From Gnetum montanum (taxonomy: Eukaryota > Streptophyta > Gnetopsida > Gnetales > Gnetaceae), in NCBI GenBank assembly GCA_015680685.1, contig MNCI01002172.1, positions 221,389-285,388 of the forward strand: a DNA stretch of 64,000 nucleotides. Reading direction: 5' to 3'. How positions within the stretch are numbered: the stretch's first letter is position 1; each line of letters begins with the position of its first letter. The notes beneath the pieces are model-generated. The model worked only from the letters and a program-made list of their open reading frames with translations, did not search any database and was not told where the DNA came from. A program made the position numbers and the translations under genes. Of this stretch, positions 23,367 to 36,268 are shown in pieces.

Positions 23367-26300
23367 TATTATTTAAAGTTTGTGGTGTAAACTTCATTGT
23401 AGGTGCAGTGATCCAACCATTGTATAGACAGGGATTTCCCTTGTTGTCTATATATAAATAAACAATAAAAGTCATGATACATACACATCGCATGGGAATT
23501 ATAGCTTCCTTAAATTTGATGCAGGAATATCATTAATTCATTGGCATGAAACACCTCAAAGCTTCCACAGCCCTCAAAGCTTCCACAGCAGATGCACAAT
23601 ATGATATCAAATATCTCAAACATGAGCTGCAAGGACTAAGCTACGAACCTATTTAAGAGCATGTTTCCTAGATATAGGTCTGTCAGCCAATGGTAACGAT
23701 CACCAACGACTACTGGAACTGCCAAACGTAACTAGACTGGTAACCTTGCAAGTATTTTGAGACAATAGCATATAAGCATGGGCTGAACCTTAATTAATGA
23801 ATCCGTAATTAATTGGGAGAACCCATCGGTATATTTGAATATGATCACAGATGGAAACCCAGTTCTACCAACTTGGCAACAGCTAGTCAGCTTCAACATG
23901 TCGGGATGCCAAATGACCGTTGATGATGAAAGGCCACTAGAAAGATTTTGGCTTGAAAGAGAAAACAAGGGTTGGCAAGAGAGTCATCATTTGCAAGGGG
24001 CAGGGCCCCAATGTGTATACACAAAACAGAACATGAGGAGAAAGTCTCTTAGCCTACTCAACCATCAAGCTAAAGGCTCATGGACCTGGTAAACATTCAG
24101 AATGCCTCTCAAGTTTTCATTATCTCCTTGGGAAGAGGAACACGACTGATGGCATATATTAGATGAACTCGTGTTCAGGCTGTTGGTGATCTAACTGATG
24201 GCACGTTAGAGGGCTGTGCCTCTCGTAGGTGAGGAATTTGGGTGGCAACGTGATGCATGCCTCGCTTATAGTTGTCAATCTGCGTCACAAACAAAACATA
24301 GCATTGCAAACATAACAATTGAATGATAATACAATAACACACTACTGAAAATTATGCAAAATTCAGGAATGCACAAGATATTATCTGTTTATGAAAAATG
24401 TATGATAAAATATAATCATTCAAATAACAACCGTTTCACTAGAGTACCAAGGTTAAAGTACTAAACTATATCAAACCGAATATTGTTAGCAAACTTTGGT
24501 AAATGGCCTAAAGAGTTTTCTTAGTGACGCAAAGTAAAGTCAGGGTGAATATGAATATCTTTAACAAAACTGTAGCATTCTTTCCGAGAATAATACCTGA
24601 TAACTTCTTAAAAAATTTAGGAGTTCTCAATTAAACATTCTTGCACCTTTCATATGCTTGGCCACTCACTGAATTAAACAGGCATGCATCTGATTGGGAT
24701 TTCTTTAATAATCACCTATACACTTTGATACACTCAACTTCTAACAAGAAGGAAATTGTCTTGATATTACATGTAATACTTGCTTAAAAATAGTATATAT
24801 CGTAAGCATTTTCTTAACAGCCATAAAAGGATTAACGCTACCAATTCATTCTATGATTCAAATTTGCAAACATACTTTGGCATATCATGGACTACATATA
24901 AAAGCTGTAGACTATTACAAGAAGAAATAACGGATCATTGACATAAAACTTACTGCTAATATGCTAGCCTCATTAACAAGACCTCTTATATCTGCTCCAG
25001 TAAATCCAGACGTACGAAATGCGACCTGCAGGAGTACAAAGAAATTGCATGCTAATTAACCCACAAAACAACAAAATACATAAAGAAATAAAAAAGGAAA
25101 CTTTCAATGGAGTGTCCTATTGAACATGAAACACACCTTGCTGAAATCAACATCCTTTGCTAGTGGCTTCCTTTTAGCATGAACAGAAAAAATCGAAATA
25201 CGCTCCTTCTCCCCAGGAAAGCCTATAGAAACTTCACGATCTACGTACCCTGATTGCATAAAACGTCTATCCAGTTCTTCAGGCCGGTTGGTAGCATAGA
25301 ATACCATAACTCCATGACTTGAATACTGTTGAGTGTCTACGACTCTTGTCATAACACTAGAACAGAAAATCGGTCGGAAAAATGAGAAATTCTATTTAAT
25401 GACTATATTCACATTAGTAAGAATCCACGGGTTAGATGCCTTCAAGTCTATATTCAATGATTGTATATCACAGCATTATCAATGACAAGTATTGTTACTT
25501 CCACTATCTTAGCTTTGCACTTACATCTTTGTAATCGATATTCTTTTTAATCCAGTTGCATTTCCTACCATTTTGATGAAATCACAAAGGATACACTACA
25601 ACATGATTCTTATATAACCAACGAGGACATACCTTCCACAAGCAACCATCTATGGATGAGAGAAAATGCATATTGACAATGGGGATTTAGTTTCCTAAAA
25701 GGACTCATAGATCAGTTTATTTGGTGCACCTAAGATTAGTACCTCACGGATATTTATGACAAAAAAGGTTACTCAGAATCCAAATACTTGTTAGAAGTTA
25801 AAACATATTTTCAAACACAGGAAAATTATAGTAGGAATTCTAAAATTTTACCAAAATTTTTCAATGCACCTGAAGAAAAATATCGTTATCACAAAAATAT
25901 AAACTGTTTTTCCAACAAAGCAAATATAAATTGCTTAAAATAAGTAAAACACCTTGCAGAGTATCAAAAGCTCAGCACATACTTGTTATCCAATTCATTT
26001 AGCAGTTGATCAAAGGCAAATTTTCGCATAGGATCATCACTGATATTTTTTCCAGCCAGTGCATCAATTTCATCAATGAAGATAAACGCTGGACCCTGTA
26101 AAAAACAAGCTGAATACAACAATTAGAACATATTTATTCAATTCAACGTAGTTATTAGCTTACCAGCATAAATTGTATACATATTTAAACCATCCCGTAA
26201 AAAGCAGAAAAGCTTTAAAATGGAGATTGTCAATTGATAAATTCTGCACTGCAAAAAGTTCAAAGATCAAAAGAGAATATCTTCAAGGCAAGGTAGTAAG

Positions 26301-29300
26301 ACCTTTCCATATCCTGGTTGGCTGCATCATATTGATAAATATTATGATGCAGACTTGAAAAAATGGAATAAAAACCATCTGAAGAATGGTATCTATTTTG
26401 ATACACAAAATCTTTGCAAAGCACATATTAGGATACAAATCAAATTCATACGTCAAGCAGATATATTATGCCCCACATGTTAAAAATTACAATGGCCTAA
26501 CTGAATTAGGGTTCCTTTGTAATCTAAGAGAGAAGCTAAAACTACAATTAGGATACCAAACTAACAGAGATAATGAGATGGAGCCAAAATTAAATTTGCA
26601 AGAAGTGTACCCAGCGGAAAGCTCACAGGAACCCCATAAAATAGTTTACCTCTTAAAGCTTTAAGATCTTAAATAATAATAATACGCTGCATCAAGCAGC
26701 CCAAGAACATGCTTATCTAGATGGAGTGCACAATTTAGATGGAATGCTGGAGGGTAGAATGATTGTGCTTCAACTTCATTAAGCAGGTTTTTATTTCAAC
26801 TTCAATTTCGAATGACATGTACACACAAGTTTCCCAACACTGATGCTTCATCCTTGTGCTTTTACAATACTTATAGTAGTTGTAAGAATGCTACCAAATT
26901 GGGATTCCCTGCAATCTCTGGCTTGATTCCAGAAACCAATATTAGAACCACATCCACTTTGCAATTCCAGGGAAATAATGACACATGCTAGATTAACAAT
27001 TGTTTGGAATAATGCTTTTGTTGTAATTTTAATTATAATTCGTTTACCATATATAAAGCATTCTACTATGTCCACGTGGATGCCATTGGGATCATTGGTC
27101 ATAATTTACTCAGACATTTCCTTTAAACATTCCTGTGTATCATATGTAACCTACTGAAATTGAACCTGTGACTTGTGAAATGCAAGTCACAAGTCTTATT
27201 AACAAGCTACATCTATTTGACAGTTTTGAAATTCTGACAGGTTACTATATTCTTCTAGATTGGTTTTGAAATCTAGCAAACCAACATGGAAATTTAACCT
27301 TTTTATTTTTCTCATGGTACTAACAGAAATATGAAATACAAATGCTTCACACATACCAAATACATGAAATAATATGAGCATACCCATTTCCTGGCAGCGC
27401 AAAATAACTCTCCAACCCAGTCAACTCCATAGAAAGGATCTGATAAATCAGCACCTGAAACAAAAAATACAGGATAACCGCTTTCCTTTGCTATTGTGAG
27501 CACCAAATGAGTTTTCCCGGTGCCAGGTGGCCCGCTAATCAAGACACCCTGTGAATTAAAAAATACCATTACTTTACCTCTTCACAAACAGGTGACATTA
27601 AACTTGTATATTAAAAAGACGGTATAAACCTAAGGACCAGAAACATTAGATAATAATAATAACTAGTCAAATCTAAATAGGGATAAGAATCATAAGGGAA
27701 TACCCGAGGAATTGTTGCTCCTTTTTCATGCAACTTCTCAGCATTTTTCATAAATGTCATAATCTCCTCTAGCAACACCCACACATCTCCCCCAAAAACG
27801 GTATTACCATAGCCAGCCAATTCTCTGTCCCGGGCAGTTTTCAGCTGCATTTAATGAGAACAATGATCAATGATACTTCAGTGGCTTCTAGTAAAAGAAT
27901 ATATAAGCATTTCGTCAATGATTGAACTCCTCAAAAGTTTTAGCAAAAATTATTCTAAAATCATCATGCCCATGATCAATAAGAAAATAGTTGAAATATC
28001 TTATGTACGACTATGAATAGTATGGAAGGACAAAGAGCTCTGTGATTCACCTTTTCTGGTTTGGGCTCCCTCCGCGTTAAAAATTTAGGAAAATATAAAC
28101 TGTTTGTCATCTTTATTACATTTGTTATGTGGCCAAGGTACCACATAAATATCAAAGCCGGAGCTAAAACTGCGCAACCACGAAGAAGATAGTAAAGAAC
28201 GCTTCTTGTAAAGGTATCAGTTTCCACACCGCACCGTTCAAGCAACTCAAAGATATATGGATCCACTGGCATGTCAACCTAAACCAATATAGTTACAATT
28301 TCAGAAAAATACCCTTTTTAATGGTTTTGTGACAAAATAATTGAAGTCTTGAAAAAAATTTTAAAAGGATGAAAATTAGTATATAATAGAAACTTATATA
28401 AACTATATTTAAATTACACAGCCACTACATTCAAACATATTCGTTAATATATTTTAACGGAAATGGAGCATACAATATATTCAGACGGAAATCCTTCTTT
28501 CATTATCACATAAACCTTCCTCAGATCTTCCGTAAAAACTGCTGCTTCAACCTGCAAATGGGCAAGCATTCGCATGTGAAATCATGAGAGCTAAAACCAA
28601 ACACTATTAATATCTAATTTTCAAGAGCATGTCAAAATTTTACTAGAGTACACACTAAATGAGCAACTCCCTTTAAAGTTAATACGCCATCATCCATAAA
28701 ATTAAGTCACCTCCAAGGATTCAATTTTCTCAAGAAAATATGTGTAAGGTAGCTTTGGACGATATTGCCACCATCTTTTAGAAATCCATTCACCCCTGCG
28801 GCGTTTGGCATCATATTTCTTTCGTTCTTGGTCCTTAAGGTAATTTTCTTTCATCTCTTTCCAATCAAAAACAACCACATATTTGGAGGTCAGCGCATTA
28901 ACATCCTCCTCCCACTTTTCCTTGTCAAGAATTTGTTTCCATTTTGTAAGCCTTTCCTGCCATGTTCCTCTAGGAGTCATTTGCTGTTCGGCCACATCCC
29001 CTGGAAGGAAAACTAATTCTCTAGTAACAATTGCCAAAAAGGAAAATAAAGTTGATTCAACAACTAAACCCCTAATAAAGAAATATCAAACATAAAAAAG
29101 AAAAGAAGGCCTTAACTTATATTATCATGTGGCAGTAGCCTGGATTATACCCCATGTCTAAGAAAACAAATACAGAGTAGCCTAAGATCTCTTTATTATT
29201 TAAAACAAATATAAGTAAAGCAGTGAAATTACAAAAAAAATCGTTAAAAATATCTAAAATAATTTACTGAACTGAGCAATAATAGCTCCAACACATACAT

Positions 29301-32300
29301 TTTAAGTAATTAAACTCAAACAAATGGATTGTAACTGATACCAAAACTGGGAAAGGATAAATTTCAAGATGATTCAAAAACAAAAATATTGACCTCTTAG
29401 AGATAGTGCATCATTTGAATTTCTACTTTCTGCTTCCACACGCTTGAGATCCGTTCCGACAACCTTTTCTGTTTCTGATGTAAGTTGTTTTGGATCATCA
29501 TCTTCCCAGGCAGTTTCACCAACATATGAATCACAATGATGATAGCTTCCATCAGGTCCAAGAATATACTTCTTTACTTTTAGACCTTCAGGCATGTATG
29601 TTCTCCAAAGAGCTTTCTTCAGCCTTGAAGAATCCAAAAAAAAAAAAAAACAAAATTGATCATGTTAGTGGTTAGACAGATCCAGATAAATAAATCATAG
29701 AGAAATGAAAATTGGCATGCAACTAAAATATACCGAAAAGAAAATACAAAAAAGTAGTTAAAAGGGCTTGAAGCAAGCACAGTGGTCTGAAGCAATAAGT
29801 TTCCTCCTAAAATATGAAAGTCATGTGATAAGCATTTAAATAAACATCACTGGCACTGCCAATTTATTCTTTTCATTGTAAAAGAAAAGCTCTCATTATA
29901 AAGAGCTCATCCACGTAGAGAACATTGGATTGGAACTCAAAATCAAAAGAACCGAACTGTTAAATAATGTGTGTATTGAAGATAGAAATAACTTGTCCAA
30001 GGCATTGCCTAATAGGTAGCTTTAGCCAATTAATGTCCATTTTGAAACTTCATGCTGCAAAATGCAAATATTTCACCTCTGCAAGACTACTTATTATACA
30101 AATTTAGCCCAGAATATTTATAATACCTTCTAACATTGCTAGGAGTTGGATCAGGAATTACTGCTTCCATGTAAGATTCTGCAATTTTGTTGATATTCTT
30201 TTGTACTGCAAATCTCCTGTGAAAGCCTAAATATACTCGTTGAAATAAAGTAGCAGTGGCAATCAAGTAAAGAAGCAGAACTCCCCAGCGTCTTAGCTCC
30301 CAGCTATTAAACTTCTGTTATAGGCCAACAGGGAAGATTAAATATTACCAAAGCTCAGTGCACTAAAAACGTCACCACTACTCAGTAGAGAACAGAATCT
30401 GCAATAAACCAGCAATCCTCCTAAAGCTAACAAATGATAAACAACATAGCAATTCAATTGACACAAAATATAAGCCATAAATAACTCATTGCATGCCAAC
30501 AATAAAAACTATTCCAATTATTCAATGATTGGAATCTGCCAAATATTCTGCTTTTTCATAATTTTCTTTTCATACCAAAGTAATGTATGCAACGTCAGTT
30601 CTGGGTAACACTTCTAAAATAAAAAATTACCATAATTTATAACAGATTTACAGCATCTTTCCATCATTTAAAAATCTCTTATTCTTATTCAAAGAGGATA
30701 TTTGCATAATTTGGAAAATTTATTTAAGTGAATTAATACATTGTAAGGCATGGAAAACTGAACATATGAGATAATGAAGAAGCACTAAAGGCTAAAAAAA
30801 ATCAACTGAGAAACTACCTTCAACAACACAATCACCAACAATGAGGTATTTAACCAGATAGGCCTTGATGACTTACCTCCAAATCTAGTCCTGTTCCTAA
30901 TTCTATTATTCTACTTACTATAGGTGTGCTGGGATACTTAATGTGTTTATTATTTGATTTACTGGATAAAAACTAAGCTAACTGCTAAAGTATCTTAAAC
31001 ATGGAAAAGGTGGACCAAAAGATACCTGAACAACAGAAAGACGTGTCTCAGTTATAATACATTTGACAAGAAGTTTTAAAAACAGGCCCTTTTACGCAGG
31101 GCTTGATGATATGTCATCAAATTAAGAAAAAGGGCAAGTATATCATGTGGAAATCATCATCCTTGTGCCTTTATTACGATAACATAAAGTAACCCACCAC
31201 AGTCTGGAATTTTCTATGTCCAGCTGTTTACCTGACACCATAGTTCCTAAAGGTATATGTTTACTGTGCTCCCAGGTAGCATGTGCTGTAACATAGCCTC
31301 CTTATATTCAAACCTGTATATTGCTCTACCATAAGCCACATGCACTAATCAGGACGAAATGCCTACACATTATCTAAACATTCTGCTATGTAAGCCACTG
31401 TCATTGTGTATGTCTTGCTAAAAACAACAAAGTATGAAATGCCAAAATTACTGTAATATTACTGAAAATCTTAGAAATATAACTCCAAGATTTTAAGTTG
31501 TCCTTTGATTCACTATGTAAATTTAATCAAACAATATCCATTTTATATTTATTAACTTATGATTGTCCTTTTTTTTGGCAAAAATTGCACAAAAGACAGG
31601 TAGAATGTCATTCTTGCCATTCAGAAAACCCCAGTATATAATTGTATGACCCTTGTAGCAGTTTAATGTCCTCACCAAATTTACAAACCTAAGAGTTGGT
31701 GTCCTGGTCGTAGTTATCAAGTCCACCAGTGGACAGTCCCTGCTAACTTCAACCTCCTTTTATTTAAAGTATCTACTCCTAGGTCTACATCAAAGCTAGT
31801 TTCAACATAGAGTATCAAGATGCTGTTTCTATGGACTGTATTTGCCTTTTCGCATATGAACATTTCTCTGGCTTTACACTTTAAGAGACGTCATAATCCT
31901 ATGAAATCCATTAAAATTGAGGTTATTGACAAAAACACCCTTAAATGATTAATGCCAATTTGAGAATCCTTCTACTAGTTCAGTTTGGGAACCATTTGCT
32001 AGGCATGATAGTAATTACAGTCAGGCAAGGAAAGTTACAGATGCCTTGTACACTTCAAGAAAAATAAGGATCTTCTGTATGAAATGTGTTTCTGACCTGG
32101 TAAAAATTTTGATGTTCAAAGTCTATATGGACACAATAAGTACAGCTCAAGCACAACTACTAATCCCTGACATTGCAGATATCGATTTTTACCACAAAGA
32201 AGGAAGACATATTGCAATTAGGTCAAACATAAAAAAGGCTCATGCTACAGTAAAGGGACACCACATCTTTTTTGTTCATCTTACACCCAATCACAACATG

Positions 32301-34435
32301 AATTACATCAGATAAAATAGCCTCCTGAACCCTATGAAATATTTTGAGTCTTTCAATATGCCTTCCTTTTCCTTTGAAAATCCTGCAGCTTTTTTAAAAA
32401 CCTCCTATCATCATCATCATCCTGGCCATATCCCAGCTACATGGGATCAGCTATATGAATTTCTTTCCACCATTTACTTGTATTAAGAGCCAAATCAGCA
32501 TTAACACTCAAATCTTGAATATCTTTCTTTATGCTTGCAAATCACATATGTTTAGGCCTACATCTTTGTTGTTTCCCCTCAACTTTAATAAAGCATGAAT
32601 ATATTTCTTTATGCTTGCAAACCACATATGTTTAGGCCTACATCTTTATTGTTTTCCCTCAACTTTAATAAAGTGGCATCTTTTAATAGGTGCATTCCCT
32701 GGTTTTCTCAATACATGACCAAACCATCTAACCATCTAAGCAAACTTTCCTTAATTTTCTCATCTCCCAAACTTCCCCTAATAACATAGGAGTTGATTTA
32801 ATCTTGCCTAGTGACACCCAACATTCGCCTTAGCATTCATATCTGTGCCACATGCATATGTTGAGCTAGATGTTTTTTGATAGGTCAACATTCCTCATCA
32901 TAAAGTATGGTAAGCCTGATAGCAGTTTTATAAAACTTTCCTTTCAACCTAGCAGGGACTATTTTATCATAATGCACACTACTAGCTTTTTGCCATTCTA
33001 TCAAACCTATTTCAATTTTGTTAGTCACATCATTGTTAATCTAACCATCCAAATAACCCCAAGTATTTGAACTACTTAGTGGAGTAAATTTTTGTTTTTT
33101 ATTTTAATCTTTAAACCTTCATTACTCACTATTCCACTAAAACAGTACTCCATGTACTTTATTTTACTTCTACTAATCAGATTTAAAACAAAAACAAAAA
33201 AAAAATTTCCAATTCTGCAGACAAAAGTTACATGTGTCAAAATCAAATGCTTCTGTTAAAAATGTGTACATTTTGAAGTATATTTTGAATTGTGTCTAGT
33301 TGACATCATGTTAGTTACCAAACACACAAAGATATGTCATTAAATACCTAAAAGGAACATGATAGATTGGTCGGTGATTAAAGAGTTAGCTTCCAAAATA
33401 AAGAATCCAACATCGATGGGACAAGGCTACCATGATAATGATGATTACTTGCCATTACATCAGTTTATAAAACTGAGAAATTAATTGTTACCGCCGTTTG
33501 TTAAATTTCTACAACAGATATACTCAGTAGAGACCCCGCAATCAAATCATAAAGAAAACCAACATTTATAGAATTTTGGAATCTATACATAACAACAATA
33601 CATGGAAGATGCGATACCAATATTTAATGCCGCAATTCCTAAACGAACCCTATTGGAAACAACAGACTTCAAATGTCTGATATCAGATTAGAGTCTTCTT
33701 TTTGGCCCAACTAACGGAATTGTATTAAAAAACAAGACACTTTTGCTAGAAAACGGTGTAGTTGCAAAGAATCCCTAAAACATATGAAAATGCATTGTTA
33801 CTTCCCTGCAGACATCCCATTCTATAACAAAACAATCAATTTCCGTAACAAACGAAGATGCTCAGCTCTCTGACTTTAAATTAACAAATTTCACACGAAA
33901 AAAGATATTCGGTTGAAGATAAATGGCCATAAACTGCAAATGTTACTAAGATTAATTTCAAGGACTTAAATAGCACCTTCCAATGCTCCAGACTATTCCA
34001 TGCCGCAAAACGCGGCCAAATCTCGAACCTGAACTTATCCAAAGCATCAATAATGACAAGGCGAAGTGGCGCTAAATCTATACCGGTTTCTCTCTTAAGA
34101 ACATTCTCAAAATTCATATAAAAGCTGTCAGCTGCATTCTGGAGAGCATGAAGTGCTTTCCTAGCATTTGTATTTTTCTTCTTCTCATTTTCTTCGGCAT
34201 TTCCATTCTCTTCTGCCGCCCTGACAACAAAGTTGGCCTTCCTACAACTCAACCACAGAAGCTTAGCCTTCGGCAATGGCTTTGCCCATTCTTTTTGCTT
34301 CCATTTCTGTTTGCTATAACAAACGCAGAGAACAGATGCTTTTCTGGTTGAAATTCTCGATAATGATGTGCTTGAAGATTCCGGAAAAGCTTCCGAAAAC
34401 GAATGGATTTGCGCAGAACGATGGAGTAAATTCAT
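18729..34435 (-). CDS. FTSH12: FtsH12-type plastid AAA-ATPase/metalloprotease, 19 exons
   Basis: Exons: 34435-33977, 30314-30127, 29623-29394, 29000-28711, 28551-28474, 28278-28051, 27844-27704, 27548-27384, 26095-25983, 25356-25137, 25025-24954, 21885-21766, 21618-21502, 21141-20968, 20584-20453, 20374-20303, 19900-19793, 19547-19464, 18806-18729. All junctions are GT-AG and in phase, giving 1022 residues (Arabidopsis FTSH12, from memory, about 1008). A basic, Ser-rich N-terminus looks like a plastid transit peptide. Membrane segments lie at about 163-177 and 442-463. The AAA domain has Walker A GPPGTGKT (544-551), Walker B FIFIDE (597-602) and ATNRPEELD; the arginine-finger region reads GYVDR (667-671). 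The zinc motif is HESGH (780-784), with a probable third ligand Asp 859. The end, APLHRC, resembles the APLHR end of FTSH12. In Arabidopsis FTSH12 works with FTSHI proteins in a plastid inner-envelope complex. The ATG at 34435 is chosen over an in-frame GTG two codons upstream. Confidence 0.95.
21886..24953 (-). other. Large FTSH12 intron (between exons 11 and 12)
   Basis: About 3.07 kb between the exon ending ASILA and the exon starting ARKGKREV. It holds a GT/GA microsatellite (23336-23366) and a small tandem duplication of cctcaaagcttccacag near 23552. A plus-strand frame at 23835-24092 has no recognised family. No clear transposon coding sequence was found. Confidence 0.7.
23336..23366 (+). 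repeat. (GT)n(GA)n microsatellite in an FTSH12 intron
   Basis: A GT run followed directly by a GA run. It is an ordinary intronic microsatellite. Confidence 0.9.
32400..33110 (-). mobile_element. RTE-type LINE relic (3' end of reverse transcriptase plus tail)
   Basis: The minus strand, read across several frameshifts and stops, gives RTE-like pieces in order: a VWMVR...EWQKASS segment, RLKGKFYKTAIRLTILYD, an ECW..KKH segment, MLRRMLGVTRQD, and LLRWLDGLVMY where RTE proteins have LRWFGHV. It is followed by the typical 3' UTR wording (agctgatcccatgtagctgg) and a GAT-repeat tail (32402-32420). It lies in FTSH12 intron 1 in the gene's own orientation. It is truncated and dead. Confidence 0.75.
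32516..32675 (-). repeat. Tandem duplication, 2 x 80 bp, inside the LINE relic
   Basis: Copies start at 32516 and 32596. Shared segments include tatgcttgcaaa.cacatat, gtttaggcctacatcttt and ctcaactttaataaag, with few differences, so the duplication is younger than the decay around it. Confidence 0.85.
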
Positions 34436-36268
34436 TGCCACTTACTGCAAACTAGACATTTGGCTGCCCTGGTGTTTAAGAGAGTTTGGGAGGGTTTAGA
34501 GAGGGGATAGGCCCATAGCATTAAACGTATCCGGCCGTTCCTGTTTGCCGCTGCTGAAACTTTTTTGCTGCAAATGGATTTTATCGTGCAACTGTAATGC
34601 GAATTCTGCAATCCCTTTTCTCCTCAAGTTCCTATAATGTTTTTTAGTTTTTACAATATTTTTTATGAAAGTTTAACAATTTCATTTTTTAAAAAAATTA
34701 CACTTGGGCGCGTCTTGTCTGGCGAGTTACGGTGAAGTAAGATTTCTGTTAAGAATGGTTCCGCTATGAAGTAAATGAACCCAAAACACACTCATCAATG
34801 ATTCAATGATATCGAAAGGGTAAAAGAAACTCTGAGCAAATATTGAAGTCTAAAGGATAAATTTGTAGATCTAAATCAACTACGGGACTGTGACAGTTCT
34901 CGGTTAAAACGTTGCATAAGTCACCCCGAGCAACTTACCCCGAGATAGCCATAATAATTTTGAATTGTTGGATAAATTTGGGCCATTTATTCTCAATTTG
35001 AAGTGGAGGTAAATTTATTCTCCGTTTGAAGTTGAGTTAAAATAAATCCCCTAAAACTTACCAAGATAATTATAATATAATTGTAAATTCTTGGACAAAT
35101 TTGGACCATTTATTTTTTATTTGGAAATGAGTTAAATTAAATATTCTATAAGTAAAATCTTGAATTTCTTACTTATAATTCAAAGATAAAATTAGAGTCT
35201 TAAGTTTCTCATTCACAATTCAAAGATAAATTAGAGCTTCAATTAGGAAATCATTCTTAACAAATTTACCTATGTGTATATGTTAACTAAGGAAAAACTT
35301 GATCTTTTACATTACAACAATGTTAATCAATATCATTTCTTACAAAATTAAATAAACAAATATTTTTTTCCTAAACTTGCCAATGCATAATTAAGAATGG
35401 AAAGCCTATAAGTGAATTTATTATAAGAATAGAAAGCCATTTAAGTAAACTTCTACCATTAGCCCTTACTACCCTTTGAATTTTAAAGTTCTAATTATTT
35501 TCAAAACTTGAAAAACCACATATTAATGAGAAATTATATATTAGTATGATTATTTCATTTCATTTGTCATTACTACAATTGCTTTACAGGGAAATAACCT
35601 CTCTTGTCCCAAGAAAATGCTAAATATAGATCAAATGTTAAGTTTTTTTAAAAAAAAAATCTAATCCATTCATTTAACATCCTTAATCATTAACTTTAAA
35701 TATCCTAGCCATATCTGTATCATTTTCTACCTCAACAAAGTTATAATTTCTCAAAAAATATATATAAGAACGAAGATTCAAAGTTAAATTACAACAATCG
35801 TTGCACACTTGTGTCAAAATTCAAAATTGTTACCTCGTGTCAAAATTCGAAATTGACCTCGTAAATTAACCAAAATGAGAAGTTAAGAAAACGCTTTTAA
35901 ATATTTGTGAAAGATTGAGTTGAAATCCACGGATATTTTCCATGTTTACTTAGTTTGACGAAAGCCCTGTAAATTGACCAAACGGCATGCAGTACATGTT
36001 AATATCCAATCACCTTCTGTTTTGGAATGCCATCATTTTATTACGTCTAAGGACGGAAAAGGCATGGTAACTATTTATTGCAATCTTTACTTTAAAATTT
36101 CCTTTGTTCGTAATACCTAGAACCGTGAGTAAATATTTAGACTTTGATCAACAATGGAAAAAGAGGACTCATGAGGAGGCCCAAATTAATCCAATGGACT
36201 TATGATGGTGGTCGGATATAAAAGCTAAAAATCGTGAGCACAAAATGAAAGTATTCAGTGTAAATCAT
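34436..36268. other. Intergenic region between FTSH12 (5' side) and argininosuccinate lyase (3' side)
   Basis: About 1.8 kb, AT-rich. It must hold the FTSH12 promoter and the 3' UTR of the lyase gene, both transcribed leftward. No convincing TATA box or polyadenylation signal was fixed. A short direct repeat of cgtgtcaaaattc lies near 35810-35850. Confidence 0.5.

Larger units (their letters stand above)
30315..33976 (-). other. First and largest FTSH12 intron (3.66 kb)
   Basis: It starts at GTGCTATTT after codon 153 (Lys of EHWK) and ends at AG before KFNSWELRR. It contains the LINE relic at 32400-33110 and an 80-bp tandem duplication. The rest is AT-rich and unrecognised. Confidence 0.85.

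Noticed and set aside
23835-24092. Plus-strand frame of 85 codons in an FTSH12 intron
   Set aside because: No family match, antisense to the gene, and no splice or promoter support.
34439-34441. GTG upstream of the FTSH12 ATG as a start
   Set aside because: In a plant nuclear gene the ATG two codons later (34435) is the normal start; nothing upstream supports a longer protein.
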